A DNA stretch of 64,000 bases, taken from contig JADJJZ010000003.1 of NCBI GenBank assembly GCA_016706255.1, forward strand, positions 124,001 to 188,000, read 5' to 3'. Of the stretch, positions 10,401 through 16,080 are shown piece after piece. Under the pieces are notes generated by a model. It did no database searches. It saw nothing but the letters and a program-made list of their open reading frames with translations, and was not told the origin of the DNA. The stretch comes from Bacteroidota bacterium. Its GTDB lineage: Bacteria; Bacteroidota; Bacteroidia; Chitinophagales; BACL12. Position 1 is the stretch's first letter. Each line of letters opens with the position of its first letter. The position numbers were made by a program, and so were the translations under genes.

Positions 10401-10698
10401 CGTTGCAGTTATTTCAAGTTGTCGTTTAGCTGAAGCTGGTGGAGTGGCCTTTAATTTGATGCCAAACCCTTCAAACGGTAATTTTGAATTGAATGTAGAT
10501 ATGGGTAACGATTTTAATGGTTCAGCAATGATTAGTGTAATGAATATTGCCGGCCAGCAGGTTGCTCAGTTAAGTGGTGTTGTAGTGAACGGAAAAATGC
10601 ATACTACTATCCAAATACCTCAGGTTGCAGGTATTTATATGGTGGTTGCTGAAATCAACGGCGTTCAAATCACTGAACAAATAATGATTACAGAGTAA
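7465..10698 (+). CDS. T9SS-secreted protein with about ten MopE-type Asp-rich repeats
   Basis: 1077 residues. A signal peptide (1-23) is followed by a beta-rich domain (24-185; WRLAYSTDGGATWVDNG and VRIYAYAS). About ten MopE-type putative metal-binding units follow (186-827), then two Ig-like repeats (about 830-990) and a type A T9SS sorting domain (about 995-1077). Each unit has the pattern YYADADGDxYGDA, C, PEGY, DATDCNDxDAAVNPGATEVC, NGIDDNCDGNIDEG. The DADGDxYGD and DDNCDGNIDE segments resemble calcium-binding loops, and paired cysteines recur in every unit. I infer a long, rigid, calcium-stabilised surface stalk. The repeat block is unusually uniform at DNA level, pointing to recent expansion. 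The gene is monocistronic with a strong terminator. Confidence 0.9.
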   Translation: MRKRFLLLSLVAAAFGLTSVNAQLYNYTTDLSGVPASVASNTSASNLGRVNGALAATGCPDGFNSNKFSEATTYASTRPAMEFSITPNSGYQLDVTSLSVDARHNNKGPVLWRLAYSTDGGATWVDNGTDGSVGSVACGSSTAISWDMTDFSTYSTLMVRIYAYASASNLNGVATAKNVVLGGSVSFADVDGDGYTSDVDCQDNNAAINPGAAEICNGIDENCDGNIDEGVQTTYYADADGDTYGDAGSTTMACSMPEGYVEDATDCNDVDAAINPAATEVCNGVDDNCDGNIDEGLTFTTYYADADGDTYGDAGSSTSTCDGAPEGYVSDATDCNDADAAVNPGATEVCNGIDDNCDGNIDEGLTFTTYYADADGDTYGDAGSSTTTCDGAPEGYVSDATDCNDADAAVNPGATEVCNGIDDNCDGNIDEGVQNTYYADADGDSYGDAGSTTMACSAPEGYVSDATDCNDADAAVNPGATEVCNGIDDNCDGNIDEGVQNTYYADADGDTYGDAGSTTMACSAPEGYVSDATDCNDADAAVNPGATEVCNGIDDNCDGNIDEGVQNTYYADADGDGYGDAASTTMACEAPEGYTADATDCNDADAAVNPGATEVCNGIDDNCDGNIDEGVQSTFYADADGDGYGDAGSTTMACEAPEGYVSDATDCNDGDASVNPAGTEVCNGIDDNCDGNIDEGVQSTFYADADGDGYGDAGSTTMACEAPEGYTADAADCNDGDASVNPGASEVCNGVDDNCDGNIDEGVLITFYADADGDTHGDAASTTDACSAPSGYVSSNDDCNDASATVYPGAVEICGNGIDEDCDGGIDVISTIAADGPTTFCLGSSVNLNSTTIGTGYSYQWMKNGTNIAGATSSSLNVTLQGNYKCKITKGECVSTSSVITISVNLNPNATIATLDGTDLCGKTYVRLRANSGTGLTYQWYLDGEIIEGATTNVYYASIPGDFYVVVTNANGCSKESAHVAVISSCRLAEAGGVAFNLMPNPSNGNFELNVDMGNDFNGSAMISVMNIAGQQVAQLSGVVVNGKMHTTIQIPQVAGIYMVVAEINGVQITEQIMITE
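8022..9947 (+). repeat. In-frame tandem repeats of about 198-204 bp coding MopE units
   Basis: Nine full units and one shortened first unit run through the coding region. The period is 198 bp (66 codons) where the linker is GVQN/GVQS. It is about 204 bp in the units with the linker GLTFT and the CDGAPEGY variant. The middle units (about 8560-9360) are nearly identical over long stretches, while the first and last are diverged. This is the pattern expected when the array grows and shrinks by unequal recombination from the middle. Confidence 0.9.
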
Positions 10699-10721
10699 TT
10701 AGCTTATTTTGTATATATCTG

Positions 10722-10752
10722 AAAGGGCTGCCTGCATGGGCGGCCCTTTTTT
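10722..10752 (+). terminator. Rho-independent terminator
   Basis: AAGGGCTGCC / GGCGGCCCTT stem (one G-T pair) with a 6-base loop, then six T, 24 bases past the stop at 10698. Confidence 0.9.
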
Positions 10753-10875
10753 ATTTAGGCAGCTCAGTTTAATAAATTGGATATATATAATTTTTTATCT
10801 GTTTACCCGTTCTTATGCGGATACTGCACAATGGGGTAAGTTTTTCAATTATAAAAGATTTTTTTGCTCCGGGTA

Positions 10876-10905
10876 TTGTATTTATTATTCTTAATTTTAT
10901 TTTTG
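10876..10905 (+). promoter_or_regulatory. Putative promoter TTG-N19-TATTTTTG
   Basis: TTG at 10876-10878 and TATTTTTG at 10898-10905, with 19 bases between, fit the Bacteroidota consensus closely. The ATG at 10928 is 22 bases downstream. Confidence 0.6.
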
Positions 10906-10927
10906 CAACCCTCCCAAAAAGTGAACA

Positions 10928-11458
10928 ATGGATTTAGTACTGCAAATTGTAGGTTATATTATCCCTGCCCTGGTGGTTTTTTTAACTACCTATGTGGTTA
11001 TCAGGGCCTTTCTTGACCGTGAACAGCGCATGCGTGAAATGGAATTCAGGCAGGCCAATTTGCGTGAATCGCTGCCTATTCGTTTGCAGGCATATGAACG
11101 CCTTACACTTTTTTTGGAGCGAATAGCCTTAAATAATTTATTACCTCGCGTAAGAAAGCAGGAAATGACTGTTGCCGAGTTCAGAACAGCCCTTATTAAT
11201 AATATCCGCATGGAGTATGAGCATAATTTGAGCCAGCAGGTGTATGTTACCGCCGAAACATGGGGCATGATAAGAGCAGCCAAAGAAGAAACAATCAGTG
11301 TAATTAACCGCAATGCCATGTCGCTTATGCCCGAATTGCCGGGTATTGAGCTCCATAAAAAAATAATTGGTGAATTGGCAGAAAGTGAAGATGATGCCAT
11401 CACGCTGAAAGTGCTGGTTCAATTAAAAAAAGAAGTGATGTTACTTTACGGTAAATAA
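10928..11458 (+). CDS. Conserved-type membrane-anchored hypothetical protein
   Basis: 176 residues. One N-terminal membrane segment (about 5-27, IVGYIIPALVVFLTTYVVIRA) leads into a soluble, mostly helical region rich in Arg and Glu (EQRMREMEFRQANLRESLPIRLQAYERLTLFLERI). This suggests an amphipathic or coiled-coil part facing the cytosol. The compact sequence, without low-complexity stretches, looks like a conserved Bacteroidota family of unknown function. I cannot name it. It has its own promoter and is followed 44 bases later by the 5'-nucleotidase genes, which may or may not be co-transcribed. Confidence 0.75.
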   Translation: MDLVLQIVGYIIPALVVFLTTYVVIRAFLDREQRMREMEFRQANLRESLPIRLQAYERLTLFLERIALNNLLPRVRKQEMTVAEFRTALINNIRMEYEHNLSQQVYVTAETWGMIRAAKEETISVINRNAMSLMPELPGIELHKKIIGELAESEDDAITLKVLVQLKKEVMLLYGK

Positions 11459-11502
11459 ACTTTAAATCCTGTTTATCCCTTTCAATAATTTTATTTTTTT
11501 TA

Positions 11503-12333
11503 ATGTGTCCGCCAAAGCCGATACATATTTTTACAACCACTGTGTTACAACTGCTATCTACATACCCGAAATTGCCCACAAGGCATAATAAGTCATTGCT
11601 CCATATTGGTTATGTAGTTTTTTTCTTTTTATTGTCATCCTGCAGTTATTATTACGCTGAATCGAGCCATCAAACTACACAGGTTAGAGTAACTGACATT
11701 CCTGCTGACTCATCAACAAGTGCAATTATTGCACCTTACAAATCAGCGCTTGATGGTGAAATGAATGCGATAGTTGCCGAATTGGCAGTCGATATGAAAA
11801 AGGGTAAACCCGAATCAACCCTTGGTAATTTTATTTGTGATGTAATTGTTAAGCAGGGCGAAAAAGTTACGGGCAAAAAAATTGACTTTGGTGTATATAA
11901 TTATGGTGGAATTCGGCAGGATAATTTAAGTGCGGGCCCGGTTACAAAAGGTAAAATTTTTGAGTTATTACCATTTGAAAATTTTGGAGCTATAGTAACA
12001 TTAGACGGACCGTCCACATTATTATTAATTCAAAAAATAATTAATGAGGAAGGATGGCCCATTTCTTCAGGTTTGCGAATTGTTGTAAAAAATAATTTAC
12101 CTGAAACTATTTTAATAAATAATGAGCCATTTGATCAAACCAAAACTTATGTTGTGGTTATGAATGATTATATGGCTGGTGGCGGAGATAATTCTGCATT
12201 TTTAGTCGGGCAAAAAGTCGAAATTTTAGGTACAACAATTCGTGATATGATGTTACAATATCTTGCGGATGAAACTGCTGCCGGAAGAAAAATTTATTCA
12301 AAAATGGATGGGAGGATAACCTATGCAGAATAG
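11503..12333 (+). CDS. 5'-nucleotidase C-terminal domain lipoprotein
   Basis: 276 residues from the first ATG. The segment LLSSC is a lipobox, but it lies about 48 residues in, behind an unlikely N-terminus. A TTG at 11596 would give a normal 16-residue lipoprotein signal, so the true start may be there. The mature part matches the substrate-binding domain of UshA-type 5'-nucleotidases: ESTLGNFICDVI, DFGVYNYGGIRQDNL, GPVTKGKIFELLPFEN, and MNDYMAGGGDNSAFL. This domain positions the nucleoside. The catalytic metallophosphatase domain is encoded separately by the next gene, which overlaps by 11 bases. Together the two would form one periplasmic or surface nucleotide hydrolase. Confidence 0.88.
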   Translation: MCPPKPIHIFTTTVLQLLSTYPKLPTRHNKSLLHIGYVVFFFLLSSCSYYYAESSHQTTQVRVTDIPADSSTSAIIAPYKSALDGEMNAIVAELAVDMKKGKPESTLGNFICDVIVKQGEKVTGKKIDFGVYNYGGIRQDNLSAGPVTKGKIFELLPFENFGAIVTLDGPSTLLLIQKIINEEGWPISSGLRIVVKNNLPETILINNEPFDQTKTYVVVMNDYMAGGGDNSAFLVGQKVEILGTTIRDMMLQYLADETAAGRKIYSKMDGRITYAE

Positions 12334-13255
12334 AAGAACATTCATAAAAAAAATTGCATTAGGCAGTGCTATGGCAGGGCTGGGTTCTTTGAGCCTTGAG
12401 TCGTTTGCAGCAGTAGGCGCTGATAAGCTTGTTATTTTACATTCAAACGATGTGCATAGCAGAGTGGATCCTTTTCCTGATAATGATAAAAAATTTCCCG
12501 GCATGGGAGGTATGGCAAATAAAGCAGCCATCATAAAAAAAATAAGAGCAGAAGAAGACAATGTATTATTACTCGATGCAGGAGATATATTTCAAGGCAC
12601 ACCATATTTTAATTTTTATCATGGTGAATTGGAAATGAAGTTAATGAGTGAAATGCAATATGATGCCGGCACAATGGGCAACCATGATTTTGATGCAGGT
12701 GTTGATGGATTTGAAAAACAATTGGTACATGCTAATTTCCCAATCCTGGTTGCTAATTATGATTTTACCGGCACTGTTTTAGAAAATAAAATTCAACAAT
12801 ACAAAGTTTTTCAGAAAAAAAATATTAAAGTAGGTGTATTTGGTTTGGGTATTGAATTAAAGGGTTTGGTGCCTGAAAAGTTATATGATAAAATAATATA
12901 TCTTGACCCGGTTGCGAAAGCAAAGGAAATGGTTAGTATATTACGCGATCAGGAAAAATGTGAATATATTATATGTTTATCACATTTAGGTTATCAATAT
13001 AAGGATGACAAAATTTCAGATGTGATGCTGGCACAGCAAACGGAGGGTATCGATTTGATTTTGGGAGGCCATACCCATACCTTTTTAGACGCCCCTGTAA
13101 TTTACAAAAATCTTGCCGATAAAGAAGTGTTGATTAATCAGGTAGGATGGGCTGGGGTGTGGCTTGGAAGGGTTGATATTTTTTTTGAGAAAAAAAGAAC
13201 AAAAAAATGGCATTCTGGTAAACCTGTCAAGGTTTCGAAAAAAACAAGGGGATAA
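12323..13255 (+). CDS. Metallophosphatase, 5'-nucleotidase N-terminal (catalytic) domain, Tat-type signal
   Basis: 310 residues. The N-terminus carries a twin-arginine motif (NRRTFIKK) before a hydrophobic stretch, so export in folded, metal-loaded form is likely. The calcineurin-like metal and catalytic motifs appear in order: SNDVHS (about 41-46), LLDAGD (83-88), GNHDFDAG (119-126), a later His in CLSHLG, and GGHTHTF (about 245). This is the dinuclear-metal half of a UshA-type 5'-nucleotidase. The usual substrate-binding C-terminal half is missing here and is the preceding gene, so the domain order on DNA is C then N. The 11-base overlap implies coupled translation. A role in scavenging phosphate and nucleosides from extracellular nucleotides is inferred. 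Confidence 0.92.
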   Translation: MQNRRTFIKKIALGSAMAGLGSLSLESFAAVGADKLVILHSNDVHSRVDPFPDNDKKFPGMGGMANKAAIIKKIRAEEDNVLLLDAGDIFQGTPYFNFYHGELEMKLMSEMQYDAGTMGNHDFDAGVDGFEKQLVHANFPILVANYDFTGTVLENKIQQYKVFQKKNIKVGVFGLGIELKGLVPEKLYDKIIYLDPVAKAKEMVSILRDQEKCEYIICLSHLGYQYKDDKISDVMLAQQTEGIDLILGGHTHTFLDAPVIYKNLADKEVLINQVGWAGVWLGRVDIFFEKKRTKKWHSGKPVKVSKKTRG

Positions 13256-13299
13256 AAATTTTTTTTAGAAATATTTTTTTCACACCTTCGTTATCCCGC

Positions 13300-13308
13300 T
13301 GTGAATAA
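13300..13308 (-). promoter_or_regulatory. Candidate DnaA box upstream of dnaA
   Basis: TGTGAATAA is the reverse complement of TTATTCACA, which fits the DnaA-box consensus TTWTNCACA. It lies 27 bases before the dnaA start and could mediate autoregulation. Only one good box is visible, so this is not evidence of oriC. Confidence 0.45.
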
Positions 13309-13334
13309 ATAATTAAAAAATTCTAAATTCTGAG

Positions 13335-14771
13335 ATGAGTAGCAAAGATTTTCAAACTGTGTGGGCCAATTGTCTTAAGATAATAAAAGACAACGTGAAT
13401 CTTCAGAGTTTCAAAACCTGGTTTGAGCCGATTGAACCGGTTAAATTGGAGGATGAAGTTTTAACGATTCAGGTACCCAGTCAATTTTTTTATGAATGGT
13501 TAGAAGAACATTATGTAACTTTATTAAGAAAAACAATTAAACGTGAATTAGGAAACAACGCCCGGTTAGAGTACAGGATAGTAGTAGAGAATAGCTCTGG
13601 TAATAACTCACCTTTCACTATCGATTATCCGAATTACAATACCGGTAACAACAAGAACCCTGAAGTAGCGGCTCCATTAGTTATGGGAACAAGCATCAAA
13701 AATCCGTTTGTAATACCCGGTTTGAAAAAAGTAAATATCGAATCAGGGTTGAACGCCAATTACAACTTCGATAATTTTATAGAGGGTGACTGTAATCGTT
13801 TATGCAGAAGTGCTGGTTATGCTGTTGCGCAAAAACCGGGAGGCACTGCATTTAATCCTTTAGTAATTTACGGTGCAACCGGGTTAGGAAAAAGCCACCT
13901 TGCACAGTCAATTGGTAATGAGGTTAAACAGAACTTTCCAAACAAAACGGTATTATACACGAATGCTGAACGATTTACGAACCAGTTTATCGAATCATTA
14001 AAAAATAATTCAGTTAACGATTTTGTTCACTTTTACCAATTAATAGATGTATTAATAATAGATGATATTCACTTTTTTGCCAATAAAGCAAAAACACAGG
14101 ATATTTTCTTCCATATTTTCAATCATTTACATCAGGAAAGCAAACAAATTATCTTAACCAGCGATCGTCCTCCGCGCGACTTAGAAGGTGTTGAAGAAAG
14201 ATTGTTGAGTCGTTTTAAATGGGGATTGAGTGCAGATTTACAAGCACCTGATTTTGAAACCCGCGTAGCCATTCTCGAAAAGAAAATGTATGCCGATGGT
14301 ATCGAGTTACCAAAAGATGTGGTTGAGTTTGTAGCATATAATATTACAAACAACGTTCGCGAACTGGAAGGTGCATTAGTTTCATTGCTGGCTCAAGCTT
14401 CATTGAATAAAAAACAAATCGACCTTGACCTCGCTAAAAAAATCGTGAAAAATTTCGTGAAAAATATGTCTCGCGAAGTTTCTATCGACTTCATCCAAAA
14501 GGCAGTTTGCGATTATTTTGAAGTTCCGGTTGACAAGCTTAAAGAGAAAACGCGTAAACGCCAGGTTGTTCAGGCGCGTCAGTTGAGCATGTATTTGTCT
14601 AAAAACTTTACAAAACATTCACTTAAAGCCATTGGTAAACACTTTGGTGGCCGTGACCACTCTACGGTTATTCATAGCTGTCAGGCCATTCAAAACCTGA
14701 TGGATACCGATACTAAGTTTAAAGAGAGTGTTGACGACTTACAAAAAAAGATACAAATGAGCATTTCATAA
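13335..14771 (+). CDS. dnaA: Chromosomal replication initiator protein DnaA
   Basis: 478 residues, normal length. Domain I (about 1-75) contains FKTWFEPIEPV. A short Asn-rich linker follows. The AAA+ domain begins at YNFDNFIEGDCNRL, with Walker A GATGLGKS at 180-187, Walker B LIIDDIHF at 240-247, the sensor-1 segment ILTSDRPP and the box VII Arg in ERLLSRFKWG. Domain IV ends with the DNA-binding signature GGRDHSTVIHS. DnaA binds DnaA boxes and opens the origin to start replication. The gene is monocistronic with a strong terminator and does not sit in a dnaA-dnaN-recF group, as is common in Bacteroidota. Confidence 0.98.
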   Translation: MSSKDFQTVWANCLKIIKDNVNLQSFKTWFEPIEPVKLEDEVLTIQVPSQFFYEWLEEHYVTLLRKTIKRELGNNARLEYRIVVENSSGNNSPFTIDYPNYNTGNNKNPEVAAPLVMGTSIKNPFVIPGLKKVNIESGLNANYNFDNFIEGDCNRLCRSAGYAVAQKPGGTAFNPLVIYGATGLGKSHLAQSIGNEVKQNFPNKTVLYTNAERFTNQFIESLKNNSVNDFVHFYQLIDVLIIDDIHFFANKAKTQDIFFHIFNHLHQESKQIILTSDRPPRDLEGVEERLLSRFKWGLSADLQAPDFETRVAILEKKMYADGIELPKDVVEFVAYNITNNVRELEGALVSLLAQASLNKKQIDLDLAKKIVKNFVKNMSREVSIDFIQKAVCDYFEVPVDKLKEKTRKRQVVQARQLSMYLSKNFTKHSLKAIGKHFGGRDHSTVIHSCQAIQNLMDTDTKFKESVDDLQKKIQMSIS

Positions 14772-14793
14772 TGCCCGAAAACGATAAATTGAA

Positions 14794-14824
14794 GTGCCTC
14801 CCCTTCCGGGAGGCATTTTATTTT
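14794..14824 (+). terminator. Rho-independent terminator of dnaA
   Basis: TGCCTCCC / GGGAGGCA stem with a 5-base loop and a T-rich tail, 24 bases past the dnaA stop. Confidence 0.88.
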
Positions 14825-14866
14825 ACACTATTGCTCAAATTTTTAGGATAAAAAAAACCGTTTTAT

Positions 14867-14874
14867 TACCTTTG
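14867..14874 (+). promoter_or_regulatory. Putative -7 element TACCTTTG before the tRNA region
   Basis: TACCTTTG followed by CCGTCC fits TAnnTTTG. No clear TTG lies at the usual distance. It is the only good promoter candidate between dnaA and the tRNA-derived region and could drive the whole block. Confidence 0.45.
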
Positions 14875-14968
14875 CCGTCCTTTCGATAGAATGCCAGGTC
14901 AAAAAGGCAGGAATATTGAGTTGTTCTTTAGGTTTTGAGGATTCAAAATTAACTTTAACTAATTACCC

Positions 14969-15018
14969 GGTGAGATGGGTGAGTGGCTGATCCGCCGCGG
15001 CGGATGCTAAACAGCCGG
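14969..15018 (+). pseudogene. Broken 5' part of a tRNA-Ser copy carrying a 14-bp palindrome
   Basis: The first 22 bases match the intact tRNA-Ser at 15087 except for one base (acceptor 5' strand, D-arm start, GGGTGAGTGGCTGA). The perfect palindrome TCCGCCGCGGCGGA (14991-15004) then replaces the 3' side of the D arm and the 5' side of the anticodon stem. After it TGCTAAAC, the anticodon loop, reappears and the match ends in AT-rich sequence. No T arm or acceptor 3' strand follows, so it cannot make a tRNA. Confidence 0.7.
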
Positions 15019-15086
15019 TTATTAATATTAATAATATTAATAAACATAAAAATTAAGTATCTGATGAAAATCAGAGTTGACATTAC

Positions 15087-15176
15087 GGTGAGGTGGGTGA
15101 GTGGCTGAAACCAGCAGTTTGCTAAACTGCCGTACTGGAAACGGTACCGAGAGTTCGAATCTCTCCCTCACCGCCA
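15087..15176 (+). tRNA. tRNA-Ser(GCT), CCA encoded
   Basis: A complete class II cloverleaf can be folded by eye. Acceptor GGTGAGG pairs with CCTCACC, followed by discriminator G and an encoded CCA. The D arm is GGT/ACC. The anticodon stem GCAGT/ACTGC encloses loop TTGCTAA with anticodon GCT, reading AGC/AGU serine codons. A long variable arm (GTAC...GTAC) is present, and the T stem GAGAG/CTCTC has loop TTCGAAT. All pairs are canonical, so it should be functional. The broken copy at 14969 derives from it or from a close relative. Confidence 0.97.
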
Positions 15177-15197
15177 TCATATTGAAAGATAACCGTT

Positions 15198-15659
15198 CGG
15201 GGCGTAGTTCAGCCCGGTTAGAATGTCCCGCTTAAGGCGGGAAGGCCGGAAGGTCGAAAAGATATTGTTCGGGGCGTAGTTCAGCCCGGTTAGAATGTCC
15301 CGCTAAGGCGGGAAGGCCGGAAGGTCGAAAAAGATATTGTTCGGGGCGTAGTTCAGCCCGGTTAGAATGTCCCGCTTAAGGCGGGAAGGCCGGAAGGTCG
15401 AAAAGATATTGTTCGGGGCGTAGTTCAGCCCGGTTAGAATGTCCCGCTTAAGGCGGGAAGGCCGGAAGGTCGAAAAGATATTGTTCGGGGCGTAGTTCAG
15501 CCCGGTTAGAATGTCCCGCTTAAGGCGGGAAGGCCGGAAGGTCGAAAAGATATTGTTCGGGGCGTAGTTCAGCCCGGTTAGAATGTCCCGCTTAAGGCGG
15601 GAAGGCCGGAAGGTCGAAAAGATATTGTTCGGGGCGTAGTTCAGCCCGTTAGAATGCGG
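15198..15659 (+). repeat. 72-bp tandem array of tRNA-Pro-like 5' units (6 full copies plus a partial)
   Basis: Units start at 15198, 15270, 15342, 15414, 15486 and 15558, exactly 72 bp apart, and a seventh begins at 15630. Each opens with CGGGGCG TA GTTC AGCCCGGTTA GAAT G, which is the acceptor 5' strand and D arm of the tRNA-Pro whose 3' half lies downstream. Each continues with the hairpin TCCCGCTTAAGGCGGGA and then AGGCCGGAAGGTCGAAAAG, a decayed variable/T-arm start. None has the acceptor 3' strand. Copies are essentially identical; copy 2 differs by one lost T and one gained A, which keeps the 72-bp period. There are no spacers, so it is not a CRISPR. Confidence 0.9.
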
Positions 15660-15735
15660 AGTGAAAGATTGGGGCGATTGCCCGGTTAACTGCTTTGGGA
15701 GCAGGAGGCCGCTGGTTCGAATCCAGCCGCCCCGA
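15630..15735 (+). tRNA. tRNA-Pro(TGG), interrupted by about 32 nt; possibly a pseudogene
   Basis: The 3' side is perfect: anticodon loop TTTGGGA with TGG at 15696-15698, variable AGGCC, T arm GCTGG-TTCGAAT-CCAGC, acceptor 3' strand CGCCCCG, discriminator A. The matching acceptor CGGGGCG and D arm GTTC/GAAT lie at 15630-15656. Between them about 32 nt are extra (15657-15688), containing a second, shortened 5' half (GGGGCG AT TGCCCGGTTAA). Read from that inner half, the D arm would be too short. CCA is not encoded (CAG follows). It is either a recombination-damaged tRNA or a gene altered in assembly. No uninterrupted tRNA-Pro is seen in the window. Confidence 0.5.
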
Positions 15736-15738
15736 CAG

Positions 15739-15767
15739 AAACCATCAACGAAGTTGATGGTTTTTTT
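15739..15767 (+). terminator. Rho-independent terminator, 107-bp repeat copy 1
   Basis: ACCATCAAC / GTTGATGGT stem with loop GAA and seven T, four bases after the tRNA-Pro discriminator base. Confidence 0.85.
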
Positions 15768-15845
15768 ATGTACACTATTTCCTGAAAAACACGCTTCGTC
15801 CTTACAACAGCACGGCCGCTGGTTCGAATCCAGCCGCCCCGACAG

Positions 15846-15874
15846 AAACCATCAACTTCGTTGATGGTTTTTTT
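15846..15874 (+). terminator. Rho-independent terminator, 107-bp repeat copy 2
   Basis: Same stem as copy 1 but the loop is TTC, the reverse complement of GAA in copy 1. T tract conserved. Confidence 0.85.
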
Positions 15875-15929
15875 ATGTACACTATTTCCTGAAAAACACG
15901 TTTCGTCCTTACAACAGGACGGCCGCTGG

Positions 15930-15961
15930 TTCCCTGCCTGCTAGCGCAGTCAGGCAGGGAA
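15930..15961. repeat. 26-bp palindromic insertion in the T loop of a tRNA-Pro 3' half
   Basis: Compared with the other two copies, GGTTC|GAATCC is split by 26 extra bases: CCTGCCTG, loop CTAGCGCAGT, CAGGCAGG. With flanking bases the arms reach 11 bp (15930-15940 and 15951-15961). The flanks rejoin exactly to the intact sequence, so this is a clean insertion of a small palindromic element rather than gradual decay. Confidence 0.85.
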
Positions 15962-15978
15962 TCCAGCCGCCCCGACAA

Positions 15979-16007
15979 AAACCATCAACTTTGTTGATGG
16001 TTTTTTT
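15979..16007 (+). terminator. Rho-independent terminator, 107-bp repeat copy 3
   Basis: Same stem as copies 1 and 2 with loop TTT, followed by seven T. Confidence 0.85.
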
Positions 16008-16015
16008 ATGTACAT

Positions 16016-16044
16016 AAAAAAGCCCCCGGTTTCCCGGGAGCTTG
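16016..16044 (-). terminator. Rho-independent terminator for the minus-strand trio
   Basis: Read on the minus strand: AGCTCCCGG, GAAA loop, CCGGGGGCT, then T run. It lies 37 bases beyond the stop at 16081. Confidence 0.85.
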
Positions 16045-16080
16045 GATATATATAGAACGAATAAATAGTAAATGTTATCT

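Larger units (their letters stand above)
15707..16007 (+). repeat. 107-bp repeat of tRNA-Pro 3' half plus terminator (3 copies)
   Basis: Copies start at 15707, 15814 and 15921, exactly 107 bp apart. Each contains GGCCGCTGGTTCGAATCCAG and CCGCCCCGACA (variable end, T arm, acceptor 3' strand), then a terminator hairpin. The first two continue with a shared spacer (ATGTACACTATTTCCTG and so on). Only the first copy follows an anticodon arm. The third carries a 26-bp palindromic insertion in its T loop and ends after the terminator. The block is a duplication of a tRNA end together with its terminator. Confidence 0.88.

Noticed and set aside
10709..10894. 61-codon plus-strand reading frame
   Set aside because: It spans the terminator of the previous gene and has a Cys/aromatic-rich composition without a recognisable fold.
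13256..13334. Origin of replication next to dnaA
   Set aside because: Only one good DnaA box and no AT-rich box cluster of origin size; Bacteroidota origins are often away from dnaA.
15198..15659. CRISPR array
   Set aside because: The 72-bp units are directly adjacent with no variable spacers and begin with tRNA sequence; no cas genes are present.
15661..15864. 67-codon reading frame in the tRNA region
   Set aside because: It runs through the tRNA-Pro 3' half, a terminator and a repeat copy; it is not a protein gene.
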